Source of the DNA: Drosophila persimilis
Taxonomy: Eukaryota > Arthropoda > Insecta > Diptera > Drosophilidae
Reading direction: 5' to 3'
Assembly (NCBI RefSeq): GCF_003286085.1
Contig: NW_020825322.1
Span: forward strand, 930,001-994,000
Length of the DNA stretch: 64,000 nt
Shown here: one piece after another, positions 16,032 through 26,593 of the stretch
Layout of the letters: the number at the start of each line of letters is the position of its first letter
Numbering within the stretch: position 1 is the first letter of the stretch
Program-made: the position numbers and the translations under genes
The notes under the pieces: model-generated
The model's database searches: none
What the model was told of the DNA's origin: nothing
The model's input: the letters and a program-made list of their open reading frames with translations, nothing else

Positions 16032-18026
16032 ATGGACAACTGGCGCCCGGGAGTCACCACGAACATGCCCATCATGTCGCCGTCGCCATATCTCCTCAGC
16101 CGCTTCACCAGCAACGTGCCACTGCCCACCCTGTACGCGGGCGATTCGGCCCGGAAGCCGAAGCTCTCGGTGATCGAGCTGCTTCTGTACAACATGGCCT
16201 CGCTACTGGCCGGCGTGGCGGCCGGCTACGATGTGCGCATGTCCAATGTGTCGCCGGTGCATCCCACGCTGCTAAGCGAGTTGCCGGCGCTGAAGGCGGC
16301 CCCCAAGGCAGCTGCAGCAGCGGCAGCCGCTGCTCTGGCGCTTTCGGCTGCGGAGAATTCCCTGACGGAGCAGGAGGAGGATCAGCAACAGCAGCTGCAG
16401 CTGCAGCTTAGGCAGGAGGAAGAGTTGCAGGAGACGCCCCGCAAGCTGGTGGGTCACGCAAGGTGAGTGTACGGGTTAGGATAACCCTCATCGAAAGCAC
16501 ACTAACGATCCATTCGTTTAATTGATATCCGGTCAGGTACGGCAGTCTGGAGGTGGGCGTCAGCTCATCACAGCCCACCTCACTGGCCCGTCGCATCGGT
16601 GGCAGTCAGCCGTATTACACTCCAGTGCAGCGCACGCCCCAGCACCAGATGCACCACCAGCAGCACCAGCACCAGGCGGCACCACTCGCACCTGCGGCCG
16701 CCCCCCTACAGCCGCAACCCGTACAAACCGCTGCCATAACCGCTCTCTATGCGGGCTCCCAGCCGCCGACGCCATCGCCGCGGCGAAAGCTGAGCAACAG
16801 CAGCTTTGGCAACACGGACGGTGCCTTCGAGGAATTTCGCGTGGGCGGCGGCATCGGACCACCGCCGCTCTACGCCCCGGCCGACTACCTGAGGAACGGA
16901 CCGAGCTACTCAAACGATGGTGCCGGCAACTATCGCAATGGTTACTTTGGTGAGTGTCTGTCCTCTGTTGTCTGTCGAAGATTCAGGATTTTAAGATTTG
17001 GAGGCTAATTTTTCACATCTGCTCCAACCAGGTTCCAACTACTTTCCGTATCGGCCAGAGCTGAACTATAGCTACGAGCGTGACTGCAAATCGTATCCGG
17101 ACTACTCCTACGACTACAATCATCGGCTGCCCGACTACTACGACTATCAGTACGAGGCGCCAGTGGTCCCAGTGCCTGTTGCCGTGCCCGTGCCCGTACC
17201 CGTGCCGGTGGCAGTGCCCGTTCAAGCGCCCACATCCTTGCCGCTGCAGGCCCAGACCCGGACGCCGCCGCCCCGTGTCCCCCAGATGGGTGTGAGTGCC
17301 GGTGGCCATCGGAGGACCCCTTCGACCGTATCCAGCAACTCAAATGTACTGCTGGAGCACGAGGAGCTGCTCTACGACTACAACAATCTCAATCTGAATG
17401 TCGACTACGAGAGGGATAGAGAGCAGGCGCCGCCGATGCCGCCACCCACGAAGCAGGAGCTTTACGCCGGCTCGCCTAAGCTGCTCAATCGGCTCATTCA
17501 CAGCCCCTTGCCGATGACAAAGAGCAAGTATGCGTCGGTTGCGCGCCCCGCCAGCCTGCCCTTTGAGCAGCACGCCCTCACCCTCACCTACCAGCAGCCG
17601 ATGGTGGTGCCACCGGCCACCGTCAGCAGCAGCCAGGCCAAGCTCCGCAGCTCGCTGAAGAAGTACAACAAAAGTAGCAGCAAGGGCACGGGCACACCTC
17701 TGAACGGCTCCATATCGTCGCAGCAGGGCACGCCCACGAATCCCACGCCCCCGGACTCGCTGACCAGCGACGATAGCTCCTACCTGAGCGCCAAAGAGGG
17801 GTCCATCGGATCGCAGCACAGTCGGGTACGCTTCAGTCCGGAGGCGTATCTGGATGCCAATTCCTTGCCATTGCCGCCCCATGCTCTGGTTCGCCGGATG
17901 ACGGCCCCGGCCATGCAGCAGCCGCATCACCAGCAACAGCAACAGCAGCAGCAGCAGCATCATCATCATCGGAGACATCGTCAGGCTTCCAGTGCCAGCA
18001 CACCCTCGCCCTCGACATCCTCCTAG
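16032..18026 (+). CDS. Unknown low-complexity protein with TAG readthrough candidate
   Basis: I do not recognise this gene. Three exons fit: 16032-16462, 16537-16949 and 17032-18026, with consensus introns of 74 and 82 nt, giving 612 aa from the ATG at 16032. The frame is open upstream to 15921, so an extra N-terminal exon is possible. The only hydrophobic part is near residues 50-72 (VIELLLYNMASLLAGVAAGY), a possible membrane-associated helix. The rest has an Ala run, Gln/Glu-rich, His/Gln-rich and Val-Pro repeat tracts, many Tyr-rich segments and a YASVARPASLP patch, typical of a disordered scaffold. The TAG stop at 18024-18026 is followed in frame by 65 sense codons to a TGA at 18222-18224 (see finding). 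It lies downstream of slpr on the same strand; an AATAAA at 19919-19924 could end its transcript. Confidence 0.75.
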
Positions 18027-18224
18027 CAGGCGCGACTGGCGCTGACCCTGCAGTTGGCGCGCAGTCCGGGAGCGGACATCGGAAGCGGAGGCGTAAGCGT
18101 AGGCGTAAGCAGTGTGGCAGCGGCTGGCAGCATGGGCTTATCGCTGCACCAGCAACGTGTTCCCTATCGCTGGTACTCGGGTGCTCGACGCTCCCGCTCG
18201 GCCCACTACGAGTACCGGCTGTGA
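18027..18224 (+). CDS. In-frame extension after the TAG stop
   Basis: Directly after the TAG (context TAG-CAG) the same frame stays open for 65 codons to TGA. Codon choice is like the upstream gene (GC-rich third positions). The sequence begins QARLALTLQLARSPG and ends with a basic and aromatic segment, RSRSAHYEYRL. It is either a stop-codon readthrough peptide or the original C-terminus cut off by a recent nonsense change (for example CAG to TAG). Confidence 0.6.
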   Translation, partial: QARLALTLQLARSPGADIGSGGVSVGVSSVAAAGSMGLSLHQQRVPYRWYSGARRSRSAHYEYRL

Positions 18225-20060
18225 GAGAGCGGGACACCAGCAGGAAAGGGACAGCAGCGGCACGAAAGCGAGTGGGATGGCAATAGCCCATTGTACGGCT
18301 TATACCTCAAGGAGTTTCGGATCATTGCCGTGATGAGACTCCAGAAGCAAACCCCTTAGGAGAGACAATTTATTGATGTGTGAAAGTTGAAATAGTCATC
18401 GAGGTTTTTCATATGCGTGTACTTATGTATTTCGATGTTTCGATGTGCCCCCGACTTGTGCGATTTGCCTTAAAAGTAGTGTTGAAGACTAGTTCCCGAA
18501 CCCACATCCTACATCCTACAATCACATCCGAAGGAAACAGAATTCTATAGACAATTGTACTCGTCGCCTTTTATGCGCGTAGATAGCGAGACGGTTTCCA
18601 ACTCGCAAAACAACAACACCAACAGCAACAATAATAATGTTAAATAATACTTTGTAATTCCGTGAAGAACATCCACAACATCCCAATATCAAGACACAGA
18701 CACGCCAGCCAGCCGCCGTAAGCTCCATTTTTAAGTCTGACAAAATGTTTATATATAATCATACCTTATACCTTATATACATATATACCTAGACTAGAGA
18801 CCGATATATATATATATATATAGCTGCGTTAATTCCCCAACCACTAGCTCTGAATTGAATACTATATTATGATGTGTATTGGTATAGTATACTCGTACTC
18901 ATTCAAGATAAATACTATACGTTATATGTGTAAGCCCATGCCCTATATACAAAAAAACAGCAGTCTAGCGAAGCGCGCTATTTTCCAAATAACAAAAAGA
19001 ATGTATGATATCCAGAAAAACAATATACATATACTCGTATACCCATGTTCTTCTGCTTAGAGGTGTATAGCTTATACTTTGTCCTTGCAGAGAGGAATTG
19101 TAATGTCCTGTCCGTCTGTTCTTAACTTTTTGTATCGGTTCTATCAGGAACAATCCATCTGCAAGGGTATCAGATGCTTCGGGCTCCCGAAGCTAGCCTT
19201 CCTCCCTTGTTATATATTGGAATGGTCGGTCACAAATCCACTCTACACACACACACACACACATATATATAGATATATACAAATATGATGATTATCTATA
19301 ACTAATTAATAACTATAATTTAGACAAATTGTTGTTTATGCTCACAGGAGAAACGCAAACGTTAACCAAACAAGAAAAGAAATGGGGAAAAAGGAATATA
19401 TGTATGTACGTGTCTGATAGTTGATAGAGAACCAAAGCAATATATCTACATATATACGCAGACATACTATACTATACTATACCATACCATACTATATACA
19501 TATATATATGCTATATATATTGACGAGTACAGGAGACAGAAAAGAACCATCAGATACAAACGATAGCCAACATTTTACCTTCTAGTTTAATTGCAATCCT
19601 TCCCGTACCCCCGTACCCCATTATTTATTTATTAATCAGCCCCAGTCCGGAAAGAAGACCAGACTCGCGTTTCCAGTATATCCGTATCCGTATCCGTATT
19701 TTTTTGTGCCGTTTAATTGCCATGAATTAATGAATTAGCAAGCGGCAGCGGCTCCCCGGTGCCCGGCGCCCCGAAAATAATACTTGAATGCAATAATAAA
19801 TGCTGCTTGTGACTTATGTTATGTACAAATTAGCAATTAACGTTTAAAACTTAACAAAAGGACAACAAACTCATTTAATATTTAAACCATTCGATTCGGA
19901 GACCAAAATAAGTGACAAAATAAAAACTATTTTTTATAGAAAACCAACTGTTCCTCGGCCTTCATTCTTCTTTGGTCAGCCGGGAGCATTAAAGGCTCTG
20001 CTCCTTTCTGAAGGCCCCACAAAAGTCCCTCGCTCGCTGGAAGGTCGCAACAGCAGTACC
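18225..20060. other. Likely 3' UTR of the upstream gene, AT-rich
   Basis: AT-rich DNA with many ATATAT and CA/TA simple repeats (for example 18800-18830, 19240-19275 and 19450-19515). An AATAAA lies at 19919-19924. No coding frame with protein features is present. Confidence 0.5.
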
Positions 20061-20065
20061 CCAAG

Positions 20066-20802
20066 CCGGGACAGCGTCCTGGAGTGTACGGAGTCCCGCC
20101 GGGCACTGGATAACCTATGCGCTCGGCATGCAAGCCCCCGAGGACAGTCGACCGGCCAGGAGCCCGCTCTGGCGACGGATCTGTCGCTGCCTTGCCGCGA
20201 TCATGTACGTGTGGCAGCTAACGGTGTATGGGGGTGCATGGAGATCAAACAGGTGATGACCTCGCTGCAGGTGGCCATCGATGCGGTTATCCTGCCCGAA
20301 AAGATCTTGGCTCTGGTCTGGGGTCTGCCGTTGCTGCGACGGCCCTGGATGGTCGGTGCGGAGAGACGAGCGAATTCCGTCGCATCGGGGAGGCGATGCG
20401 TTTCTGCAACCGGCTGGTGTGGTTCTACCAGATCTCGTACGCCATCTACTCCTGCTCGACCTTTGTGTCCGCTTTCCTGCTGGCCGTCACCCTTCAGACG
20501 GCGCCCTGCTGCTACCAGGCCACATCCTTAATGTTCGACAACGAGCAGCTGTCCCTGGCGCTCTTCCACTGCCAATGGCCCGGCCAGAGCACCCGCTTCC
20601 GCAAGCTGCTGCTCTTCTATCTGCACCAGGCCCAGCAGCCCCTCGCCCTTGCCGCCATGAAGATATTCCCCATCAATCTGGCTGTCCTACTGCCCCACTG
20701 CCCCACGAAGCTATCATATCTCTCTCTCACCTGCAGATCGCCAAGTTCTCCTTCTCGCTGTACGCCCTCATCAAGGGCATGAATCTGGGCGAGAGCGAGT
20801 GA
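20066..20802 (+). pseudogene. Odorant receptor pseudogene (Or family), internally deleted
   Basis: Conserved odorant-receptor blocks lie in order but in changing frames. An N-terminal block (20110-20232) contains APEDSRP and [10 protein letters not shown] second block (20235-about 20330) contains [18 protein letters not shown] third (about 20345-20680) contains [20 protein letters not shown] and [14 protein letters not shown], ending [10 protein letters not shown] last exon after an acceptor at 20736 contains [19 protein letters not shown]. The second and third blocks are each out of frame with the one before. The third joins a TM3-like segment directly to a TM6-like segment, so the middle of a roughly 390-residue receptor is missing. 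The last intron lacks a good donor. Its position near slpr makes a relic of Or7a likely, but that is inference. Confidence 0.75.
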
Positions 20803-20829
20803 AGCTGGAAACGAATTATCGCACACCGA

Positions 20830-22080
20830 TCACTGTTTCTGAATTACAAGTGAAATCGATTTGGCTAATGGTCCTGCGCTGAGAACCAACCATATCAGAA
20901 CACAGCCCATCCCATCAATCACCCCACCGTTCCTAACCAAATGCAAAACAGAATCCAAAACACAAGGCTGCGGCAAGTGGCCCCAATTCGATGTGCCACA
21001 CTTTGTTGTGTACCGTTGGCTCTTGGCCGGCAACCTGCTGCAAAAAAGTGGAGTGGAAAGGCGGTACTCGCTCTCGCTCTTGCTCTTGCTCTGGCTCTGG
21101 CTCTGAATGTGGCTGTGGCAATTTCTATTCCTCTGCTGGCAGGCATCTTTCGGATGCCAGACTCGGTCCAGTCCAGTCCAATCCAGACCCAGACCCAGAC
21201 CCCGATCCGGCACGGCCAAATGTTCTTCTGCTCTCGAGCCGACAAGTTCTGTTTTGTGGAGTCAGTGCGCGTGCGCCTGCTGGATCCGTCGATCCGAGCC
21301 CCCTTTCTGTTTGTTTGTTTCTGTGTGACTCGTGACTGTGCTTGCAATATTCCAAAAAGTTGCTGTTTTATTTGGACTGAGACTTGGGGCATCCGAGGCC
21401 CATCTGCCTATCTGCCAGAGAAGGGTAAGTGTGACCTATGATTAAATTTATCCAATTACTGGCCGTAGGGAAGGACGGCCCCGGGCAACCTAGCAGCGAT
21501 GCTCCCCGAAATTCGCACTCTGCAGATCCAGTTTCTGGCCCGCTCTTGGACTTGGCCTTCGCCTATTTTCACCCAGTCGGCCAACAGGTTTTCTTCTGTG
21601 GCATGTGCCACATTCGGTGGCTGAAAGTAAACCACAAACGAAGCAAAAAATCCAAACAAAAAAATAACAACCCGCAATGAAGGCCACCTGTTTGGCTGTT
21701 CGGCTGTTGGTCTGGGACTTCTGCCGATAGATACCCTGGCAGATGAACCGTTGCCATGACATCCTTTTTTTCGTACCATCTACATACATATGTATACAGA
21801 TAATACAGATATTTGAAAGGGGAACATACCACAGAGCATATCCACTGGCCAGTGTGTACATATGTATTCTCTGCTGATAAATCGGGGGGAAAACATAACC
21901 TTGCAAAGTGACAGATGTGGCCGTAAGTTGACAAGTAATCAATAGATAGACACAGTTTTATGCTTGGCACTCTGCGAGTACTGGGCTTAAAATAGGAACC
22001 CAGCAGGCTGGACTGTTCTCTGATGTTATACAGCACTAGCGCTCTACAATAGCGCTACTCCAACAAAATTCAAAGCGTTC
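20830..22080. other. Spacer between receptor relic and RING-CH gene
   Basis: No supported gene. It contains a CTCTGG/CTCGCT hexamer-like array around 21065-21105 and a CCAGAC/CCAGT array around 21165-21200, which together create long but repetitive open frames. Nothing else was recognised. Confidence 0.45.
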
Positions 22081-22087
22081 ATTGAAA

Positions 22088-23101
22088 ATGATTCGAGTTA
22101 CGGGACCAGTGCCGGTGCCGGCACCGGACCCCGCACAGAGTCCTCGCCCTTTTGAAAGTCCTCGCCCCTCCGATGAGGAGCGAATGTGCTGGATTTGTCT
22201 CGGAGGCGACGAAGAGCTGCCGGCTCGAATCGATTGGCTGCATCCGTGTCGCTGCCGCGGCAGCAACAAATGGGTGCATCGCGGCTGCCTAAATCGATGG
22301 ATCGATGAGAAGCAGCTGCACGATCCGGAGATGCCGATGGCCTGCACCCAGTGCCGCACAAAGTACATTATTGTGACCCCGCCGCTCAATGCGTTCGATG
22401 CGTTCCTGGACCAGATCGACCAGCTGTACGAAACGGTGTGTCCCAGCGTGATGATGGGCACGCTCTCGGCCGGCCTCTACTTCGCGGCGATGACCTTTGG
22501 TGCCCTGACGCTGATCCAGGTCTTTGGGTACCGCGTGAGCCTGACGCTATTGAGGGACGAGCCCACAGTACTGATGATCGTCCTGCCGACGATCCCAGCT
22601 GTGCTTCTGCTGCTGCGCAATCTCCGATGGGACGACCATTTGACGATAATGTGGCGTGGCCTACGCGGCCCCCGCCCGGTCGCACCGCGTGAGGATCTGG
22701 ATGAGGACGGCGAGATTCCGCCCGGTGCTCCGCTCGACGAAGAGTACTTCGATGGTGGACCCCCCGATCAACTCGGTATGAACTTCCTGGATCAGGGAGC
22801 CATCTTTGGCGACGAGGGGATCGGGAGTACTTCCGCCAGCTTCATCGTGGCCCTCAGTCTGCCCAGTTTTGCCGTCCTGCTGGGCCACACACTGTTCTCG
22901 AAGATGGGCAATAGGCTGCTGGCCATTGTGATGGGCGGCGTGACCTTCTTGGGCATCAAGGGGCTGTCCAGAGCCTATCTGCGCCACTCTACCATGCAGC
23001 GTAAGAGAGGGCGTTCCGTTCTGGATTACACTCCGTTGAATGTGGAGAACTACATCTCGCTGCGCGGATCGGGCAGCCGCAACATCCCCGACACTCGTTA
23101 A
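22088..23101 (+). CDS. MARCH5-like RING-CH E3 ubiquitin ligase
   Basis: The protein (337 aa, intronless) is a membrane RING-CH (C4HC3) ubiquitin ligase of the MARCH5/MITOL type, which in animals sits in the mitochondrial outer membrane and controls mitochondrial dynamics. The RING-CH spans about residues 36-96: CWICLGG, HPCRCRGSNKWVHRGCLNRW and CTQCRTKY supply the metal ligands. Four hydrophobic segments follow (about 119-142, 154-174, 256-277 and 284-302), as in MARCH5. LPTIPAVLLLLRNLRWDDH resembles the human LPTIPVMLI...RWEDY segment. An acidic and Pro-rich insert (about 200-245) makes it longer than the usual 278 aa. D. melanogaster has a MARCH5 gene elsewhere by my recollection, so this may be a second, retroposed copy. 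The start is the ATG at 22088, as the frame before it opens only at a TTG. Confidence 0.85.
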   Translation: MIRVTGPVPVPAPDPAQSPRPFESPRPSDEERMCWICLGGDEELPARIDWLHPCRCRGSNKWVHRGCLNRWIDEKQLHDPEMPMACTQCRTKYIIVTPPLNAFDAFLDQIDQLYETVCPSVMMGTLSAGLYFAAMTFGALTLIQVFGYRVSLTLLRDEPTVLMIVLPTIPAVLLLLRNLRWDDHLTIMWRGLRGPRPVAPREDLDEDGEIPPGAPLDEEYFDGGPPDQLGMNFLDQGAIFGDEGIGSTSASFIVALSLPSFAVLLGHTLFSKMGNRLLAIVMGGVTFLGIKGLSRAYLRHSTMQRKRGRSVLDYTPLNVENYISLRGSGSRNIPDTR

Positions 23102-23653
23102 AACAAAACCCCCAGCCCCTACCCCTAGCTGCTGCTCAAAACACACTCACAATCGACACTCAATACTCTACACAAGTGGGGCTGGAAGTGTGGCATTTCT
23201 CTAAAGGTTGGCAGCGGAAAAGACAAAATTTGGACGCACAAGATTCTACTGTATTCTGAATAACAACTTTTGTTCTAAAAAATTTATTTTGTATAAAAAA
23301 CCATGGGAACACCGACAAAAAGAGAACGGACCGGAGAACGGAATTTGAATTGAAGCAGCGGGTAAGTACCACACGACCCAGGTAGGCTGATGAGATCCAC
23401 TGCCATGTGTGGAACAGGGCAGGCGGCACTGGTGGCAGTAAATCCAATGCAGCATGAGGAAACATCCTTTCACGTGCAGTTTCCATCGTTTACTTTTACT
23501 TATGATAGATAATACAGGATACATAATGAATTGCGGGCTAAACGATTTGAACAGCGTTAATTTCGATTCAGATTTGAACAAATAGTAGGAGTATGTATCG
23601 CCAGAAGCTGCGCTCGACTGTTGGCTGTGCCGCAGCCAGGACTGGGGTTGGGG

Positions 23654-24872
23654 CTAGCAGGAGGCCCACACATATCGCTTGACAGCGACCAAGCCAGTCC
23701 AGAATGACTGGGCCCAGGCCTTGATCTTGCGGCCGGTTTCGGTAGTGGCCCTGTGCATGGGCCTACGAGCGGCATTCATGCGCTGTTGTTGGGGAGTCAT
23801 CTCGATTATGTGACCCGGCCAGGACATCATCATTTTGTTGGCTGTAGCTTCGTCGTAGAAGAGCAGATGGCAAGGACGGAGACGACTGGGATCATGGACT
23901 ATATACTCAAGGAATTGGTTTGTGGCCGACATCTTTAGCGGTCTTTCCAGTTCTGGCGGCAGGGCGCAAATGACGAGCGCACGCTGTGTTACGCCGAAGC
24001 GGGACTGAAGCCAGCAAGTTTTCATGGGCTCTGGCTGGGGCTCGAGGCACTGCAGCAGGGCAGACTCTGGCTGGGCGTACAGACGAGTGTAATCCTCCGG
24101 TCCTGAATGATCCAAGTGTCCAGTCGCAAGAAAGCGATACAACTTGCCGAAATTCAAGCCCAAGTAAGCGTGGCTGCGCCTGACTTTGCGGTCCGGGAGG
24201 GTGACATGCTCATCCTCATAGCAGATGCTCATCAGCTGGACGGGCATTTGCGAGGGCCGGGCCACGCCAAGATGCTTGCAGAGACTGCGCAGATGGACGC
24301 CGGACGTGCGCCGCAGCATGGGACTGGACGGATCAGCGAGCACCCAGTGGAGCAGATGGACGGCCTCCACGTCGTCATCAGACATTTCGTCCAGCGTGTC
24401 CACCGCGCACAGGTTATCCATCATAACAGTGCAACTGGGCCAGTTATCTTGAACGGCTTTGCGCAGGCGTTCCATGTCACAGCCGTCGTCGGTGGCGTCA
24501 TACAGGTCGTCGTCAGTGCTAGTGTTTTTGAACGCCGGCGGTGCGGGCACCATTGTGTCCTCGGGGCACCCGGTGCTTGCTGCTGCCGCAAAGATTAGCA
24601 GCTTGGCATCGTATGCCAACAATTGGCTGCGTAACATGAAGCGTATGTCGTTGACCAGCATCCGCAACTCGTTTATGTTCTTCGGACGTGGGCTCTCAGA
24701 CTTTGGCAATCCGTTCCTAATGGATTTAGGCACTCGAAAATGTACTATGTATTCACGCATATGCAACTTACCCATAGCCCAATGCCACATTTAAGGCATC
24801 TGGGGATGTTTTCAGGTCCTCCAAGCTCTTGACGCGACTGCAAGAGGGCACATCATCTTCGAACAACTCCAT
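23654..24872 (-). CDS. PARP16-like mono-ADP-ribosyltransferase
   Basis: Two exons fit: 24872-24772 and 24716-23654, with a 55-nt intron (GTAAGT donor). The protein has about 387 aa and starts MELFEDDVPSC. The N-terminal helical half (about 45-200) resembles the PARP16 alpha-helical domain. The second half aligns with the PARP catalytic fold: a His in RRSHAYLGLNFGKLYRFL (for the FHGS His), a Tyr in TRLYAQPESALL (for the GTYLTSDLS Tyr), and LEYIVHDPSRLRPCHLLFY, which mirrors PARP1-type EYIVYD. PARP16 acts at the ER membrane in stress signalling and is a tail-anchored protein; here the C-terminal hydrophobic stretch (FWTGLVAVKRYVWASC) is weak. The gene converges with the RING-CH gene. The alignment was made by eye from memory. 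Confidence 0.7.
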
Positions 24873-25037
24873 GCTAGGTTTTTTAGCAATTTGGTCAAAT
24901 CCACAAAAACAATTTCTACTTATTGTTTCGATTTAACAATTTTGGTGTCGAATTTGAAATGAATCCAGTGTGACTGGTACTGCGACTAGATTTATTGTAG
25001 GGAGACTAAAATATAAAAAGCAAACGGCGAACTCAGC

Positions 25038-25205
25038 GCCTACATGGCTTGGCAGGCTGCCAACGTAATTTCTGCTGTTTGCTTGCTTGTAGTTGCCGAT
25101 TAGAATTTGAAAGTTCACCCATCGAGCGCCTTGGCTGGGCTGCCAACTTCATTTCTGCTGCTTGCTTGCTTTGTCTATCGATATTTGAAAGTTTGCCCAA
25201 CGGAC
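25038..25205. repeat. 83-bp tandem duplication
   Basis: The word GGCTGCCAAC at 25055 recurs at 25138, and both copies continue with near-identical sequence: '(g)ta/ttcatttctgctg', 'ttgcttgct' and 'tttgaaagtt.gccca'. Only the second copy carries an exact TATCGATA (25176-25183). Confidence 0.75.
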
Positions 25206-26560
25206 AATGTCGTGTGTATGCGATTACAAAAAGCATGCCTTTTGTTATGCCTTGCCACCATCATCAAAGAACAGATGTACTGCACCTGGGCAGAGCATAC
25301 ACGTGGCGAAAATCAGGAATCGAACACCCCAAGCGTCGCGTCACCAATCTATCAGATTACAACGAAATGTGGGGGGAGGGGGATTATCAATTTAGAGCGA
25401 AAGCGAAAACGTTGATTACATTTTGCTGACATTGACCCAAACGGGCAGGAAGTACGGACAGGCCAAGCCCCTGATGTAAAACTAAATTGCACAATTGTTT
25501 ATTTATTTTTGCAATTTTGTGGATGACGCTGATCTATTTTGATGCTCTCAGTGTGCAGTTTTTAGAAGTTCCTCATCCTGACCTAGACCCTCAACTCACT
25601 ATGACGCATCTGTGGCCCAGAAACAACAGGCAGCACAGCCTGAACAACAACAGATTTAGAGGGAAAAGCAATCAGGGGTAAAATGCTTTCGCGTCGAGTA
25701 GATGGGTACGGGGTACGGCGTACGGGTACGTGTACGGTTACGGGTCAACTGGTCATCATCTTCATCGGGCAACAACGACGTCAATGCGGCAATGATCACA
25801 GTCTCCGCCTCTAGACACATACTCACTCGTATGTACTACGTTCCGTCCGATCGGATCCGATCCATACGTATGGGGATTATATACATACATATTTAGGTAT
25901 TTATATATGGTATATATGTATGTATAGACATACTATGTGAGGGAATGCTGCTGATACCGGCTGGCCCCCAAGTGCAAAGTACGAAATTCCAATGCGGTTC
26001 GCCGGATTAAAGACGTTTCCCATTTCAGGGATAGATTGGAGTGGAGGCTTTCTTTGGAAATTGGTTTTATTTGAATTACGACTAGCTCGTAGTAAACTAA
26101 TTAAGGGTTCATGCATACTTAGACAATATTTTTGTGTTGTTTGTCTACAAAACTATTTGAAAAACTTTGTTTTTCTGGCAGCCTATATATTGGATTTGAT
26201 TTGATGGCCTAAACTAGACGAATGGCTACAGCTACAGCTACAGCTACATCTATGTCCGTATCGACTACTACGCACTTATAATCATATACATACTCGTACA
26301 TAAGCTTAATACATAAATGGGTATCGTATCGTATCTCTCTCTCTCTCCTCCTTTTACTACAAGTAAAAAAAAACATTTTGCAATGATTTTCCCATTAAGT
26401 TGCAAACTTAATTGCAGCACTGTAGCTGTAGCACTGGTGGAGTGGTTCGGGTTGCGCTCCTTTTTCATAGCTATGCTGCTGACACGTTTGGGACACTGCC
26501 AGACCAAACCTGATAGTGCCCTATTGGCTATCATTTGTTGTCCCTGTCCAGTGTATGTCC
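25206..26560. other. Spacer upstream of Traf6 side, simple repeats
   Basis: No supported gene. A GTACGG-type array lies at 25704-25746 and a CAGCTA array near 26226-26250. The right part (after about 26330) may be the 3' UTR of the phospholipase gene on the minus strand. Confidence 0.4.
25704..25746. repeat. GTACGG-type minisatellite
   Basis: Degenerate tandem units of GGTACG/GGTACGG/CGTACG type fill about 43 bases. They read without function in all frames. Confidence 0.6.
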
Positions 26561-26593
26561 AGTGCAGGTCTGTTCCACCTGTGAGAGAACCTT

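Noticed and set aside
20941-21441. 166-codon frame with Ala-Leu repeat
   Set aside because: It results from a CTCTGG/CTCGCT array and its flanks; overlapping frames are equally open.
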